A DNA stretch of 7,251 nt, from the NCBI GenBank assembly GCA_041546305.1, contig JBFEWO010000141.1:1-7251 (forward strand), in the 5' to 3' direction. Origin of the DNA: JBFEYJ01 sp041546305 (GTDB lineage: Bacteria; Pseudomonadota; Gammaproteobacteria; Thiohalomonadales; Thiohalomonadaceae). Numbering within the stretch: position 1 is the first letter of the stretch; the number at the start of each line of letters is the position of its first letter. Positions 6,661 to 7,251 of the stretch are shown in pieces. A program made the position numbers and the translations under genes. The notes beneath the pieces are model-generated. The model saw nothing but the letters and a program-made list of their open reading frames with translations, had not been told where the DNA came from and ran no database searches.

Positions 6661-6835
6661 CTTTGAACTTTGAACTTTGAACTTTGAACTTTGAACTTTG
6701 AACTTTGAACTTTGAACTTTGAACTTTGAACTTTGAGTTTTGAACCTTTAACCTTGAACCTTGAACTTTGAACTTTGAACTTTGAACTTTGAACTTTGAA
6801 TTTTGAATTTTGAACCTTGAACCTTGAACCTTGAA
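6661..6835 (+). repeat. Tandem array of 25 heptamers, consensus CTTTGAA
   Basis: Twenty-five contiguous 7-bp units run in perfect register for 175 bp. Units 1-10 are CTTTGAA; 11 is CTTTGAG; 12 TTTTGAA; 13 CCTTTAA; 14-15 CCTTGAA; 16-20 CTTTGAA; 21-22 TTTTGAA; 23-25 CCTTGAA. A degraded CCCCAAA follows. All changes are substitutions, so register is never lost. The order CTTTGAA to TTTTGAA to CCTTGAA occurs twice, which suggests duplication of a larger block. The plus strand has TGA in every frame. The minus strand is open and would encode a cyclic FKVQSSK peptide in any frame. The AT-rich composition contrasts with the GC-rich genes around it. Slipped-strand length variation is expected (inference). 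Confidence 0.97.
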
Positions 6836-6878
6836 CCCCAAACCTAGTCTCATCCCGGCAAATCAATGTTATTTCGCG

Positions 6879-6884
6879 TACAAT
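6879..6884 (+). promoter_or_regulatory. Candidate -10 element for the 87-residue protein and ycgN
   Basis: TACAAT matches the -10 consensus at 5/6 and lies 31 bp before the ATG at 6916. The region 16-18 bp upstream has no good -35 match. The element lies 43 bp downstream of the heptamer array, so changes in array length would alter DNA just upstream of this promoter. Confidence 0.4.
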
Positions 6885-6915
6885 GCGCGCCACAGAAACA
6901 CCCTGAGAGGCCATC

Positions 6916-7179
6916 ATGGACATGACTCCCCTGGAACAAACCCTGGCTCGCATCGAAGATGATGCCCGCTCCGGCCAGTCGCTGCTACTCTACGCCTTGG
7001 TGAAGACCCTATCCATTCCCCAGGGTGGGCACTCCTATCTGCTGACCAAACTGAAAGAGATGACCCCGGAAACCCGCCAGCTCGCCTATGGCCTGATGGA
7101 GCTGATGGCACAGGGCGGCAGTGCCAGAGCAGAATGGAAAGAGGCCGAAGAGCGGATGGATCGCGCCATACGGGGTTGA
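6916..7179 (+). CDS. Small conserved-looking protein of unknown function, upstream of ycgN
   Basis: This is an 87-residue ORF starting MDMTPLEQTLARIEDDARSG. GAGAGG lies 5 nt before its ATG, and a start at 6922 is also possible. It has no cysteine, signal peptide or membrane segment. It is rich in Glu, Leu, Ala, Met and Arg and looks mostly helical. A central SIPQGGHSYLLTKLKEM divides an N-terminal helix region from a C-terminal amphipathic, acidic-basic stretch (AEWKEAEERMDRAIRG). I do not recognise the family and assign no function. The good ribosome site, codon use like its neighbours and only 4 bp to the next start support a real gene cotranscribed with ycgN. Confidence 0.75.
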   Translation: MDMTPLEQTLARIEDDARSGQSLLLYALVKTLSIPQGGHSYLLTKLKEMTPETRQLAYGLMELMAQGGSARAEWKEAEERMDRAIRG

Positions 7180-7183
7180 GCTC

Positions 7184-7251
7184 ATGAGTCGCTTCTGGGA
7201 AGAGAAATCCCTCGCCGAAATGAACCGCGAGGAGTGGGAAAGCCTATGTGA
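7184..7251 (+). CDS. ycgN: YcgN family cysteine cluster protein, N-terminal fragment (cut by right edge)
   Basis: The ATG at 7184 opens a frame of 22 complete codons, MSRFWEEKSLAEMNREEWES followed by Leu-Cys, and then meets the window end. FW-x3-K-x-L-x-EM-x4-WESLC matches the N-terminus of E. coli YcgN (UPF0260), where this Cys begins the DGCGxCC cluster. The last two bases, GA, fit the next Asp. The family is a small soluble protein with conserved cysteines, probably metal-binding, and its role is not established. It starts 4 bp after the preceding small gene, so the two are likely one transcript. The rest of the gene lies outside the window. Confidence 0.75.
   Translation, partial: MSRFWEEKSLAEMNREEWESLC

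Noticed and set aside
6661..6835. CRISPR array
   Set aside because: The units are 7 bp and directly adjacent, with no spacers and no cas genes, so this is a simple tandem repeat.
6570..6953. 127-codon minus-strand ORF with a repeated FKVQSSK-like peptide
   Set aside because: It is open only because the heptamer read on the minus strand has no stop in any frame. It overlaps the cobQ end and the start of the next gene, and has no ribosome site or plausible domain.

Overview
The window looks like a high-GC gammaproteobacterial chromosome. The evidence is the set of gene families (a BtuF-type periplasmic corrinoid-binding protein, CbiB, CobD, CobQ, and a YcgN-type protein at the right edge) and strong Shine-Dalgarno motifs. 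The genus cannot be read from the sequence alone.

Layout. (1) Positions 1-2040, minus strand: a flavin-dependent oxidoreductase with a cysteine-rich C-terminal tail, whose 3' end overlaps by 13 bp the start of an MFS transporter that runs off the left edge. The pair looks like a metalloid or toxicant resistance module (the flavoprotein resembles ArsO-type proteins), but no arsenic marker gene is visible. (2) Positions 2041-2221: an intergenic region with a predicted promoter, an 11-bp palindrome and a perfect consensus DnaA box, all superimposed. (3) Positions 2222-4996, minus strand: a tightly overlapping operon cbiB-cobD-btuF for the aminopropanol arm of cobalamin synthesis plus corrinoid capture. 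(4) Positions 4997-5112: a short divergent promoter region with no B12 riboswitch. (5) Positions 5113-6573, plus strand: cobQ, cobyric acid synthase. (6) Positions 6563-6835: a short inverted repeat arm that supplies the cobQ stop codon, 69 bp of unique sequence, and an uninterrupted array of 25 heptamers (consensus CTTTGAA) with a higher-order pattern. (7) Positions 6916-7251, plus strand: a small protein I do not recognise, followed after 4 bp by the start of a YcgN-family cysteine cluster protein.

How the genes fit together. CobQ amidates adenosylcobyrinate a,c-diamide to adenosylcobyric acid. CobD makes aminopropanol phosphate from threonine phosphate. CbiB joins the two to give adenosylcobinamide phosphate. 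BtuF would deliver external corrinoids to an importer encoded elsewhere. The window therefore covers the middle of late cobalamin synthesis plus salvage. The nucleotide-loop genes (cobU, cobS, cobT) are not here.

I did not find a clearly new system. The best leads are the Cys-tailed flavoprotein/MFS pair with its unusual promoter region, and the heptamer array whose inverted arm reaches into cobQ.
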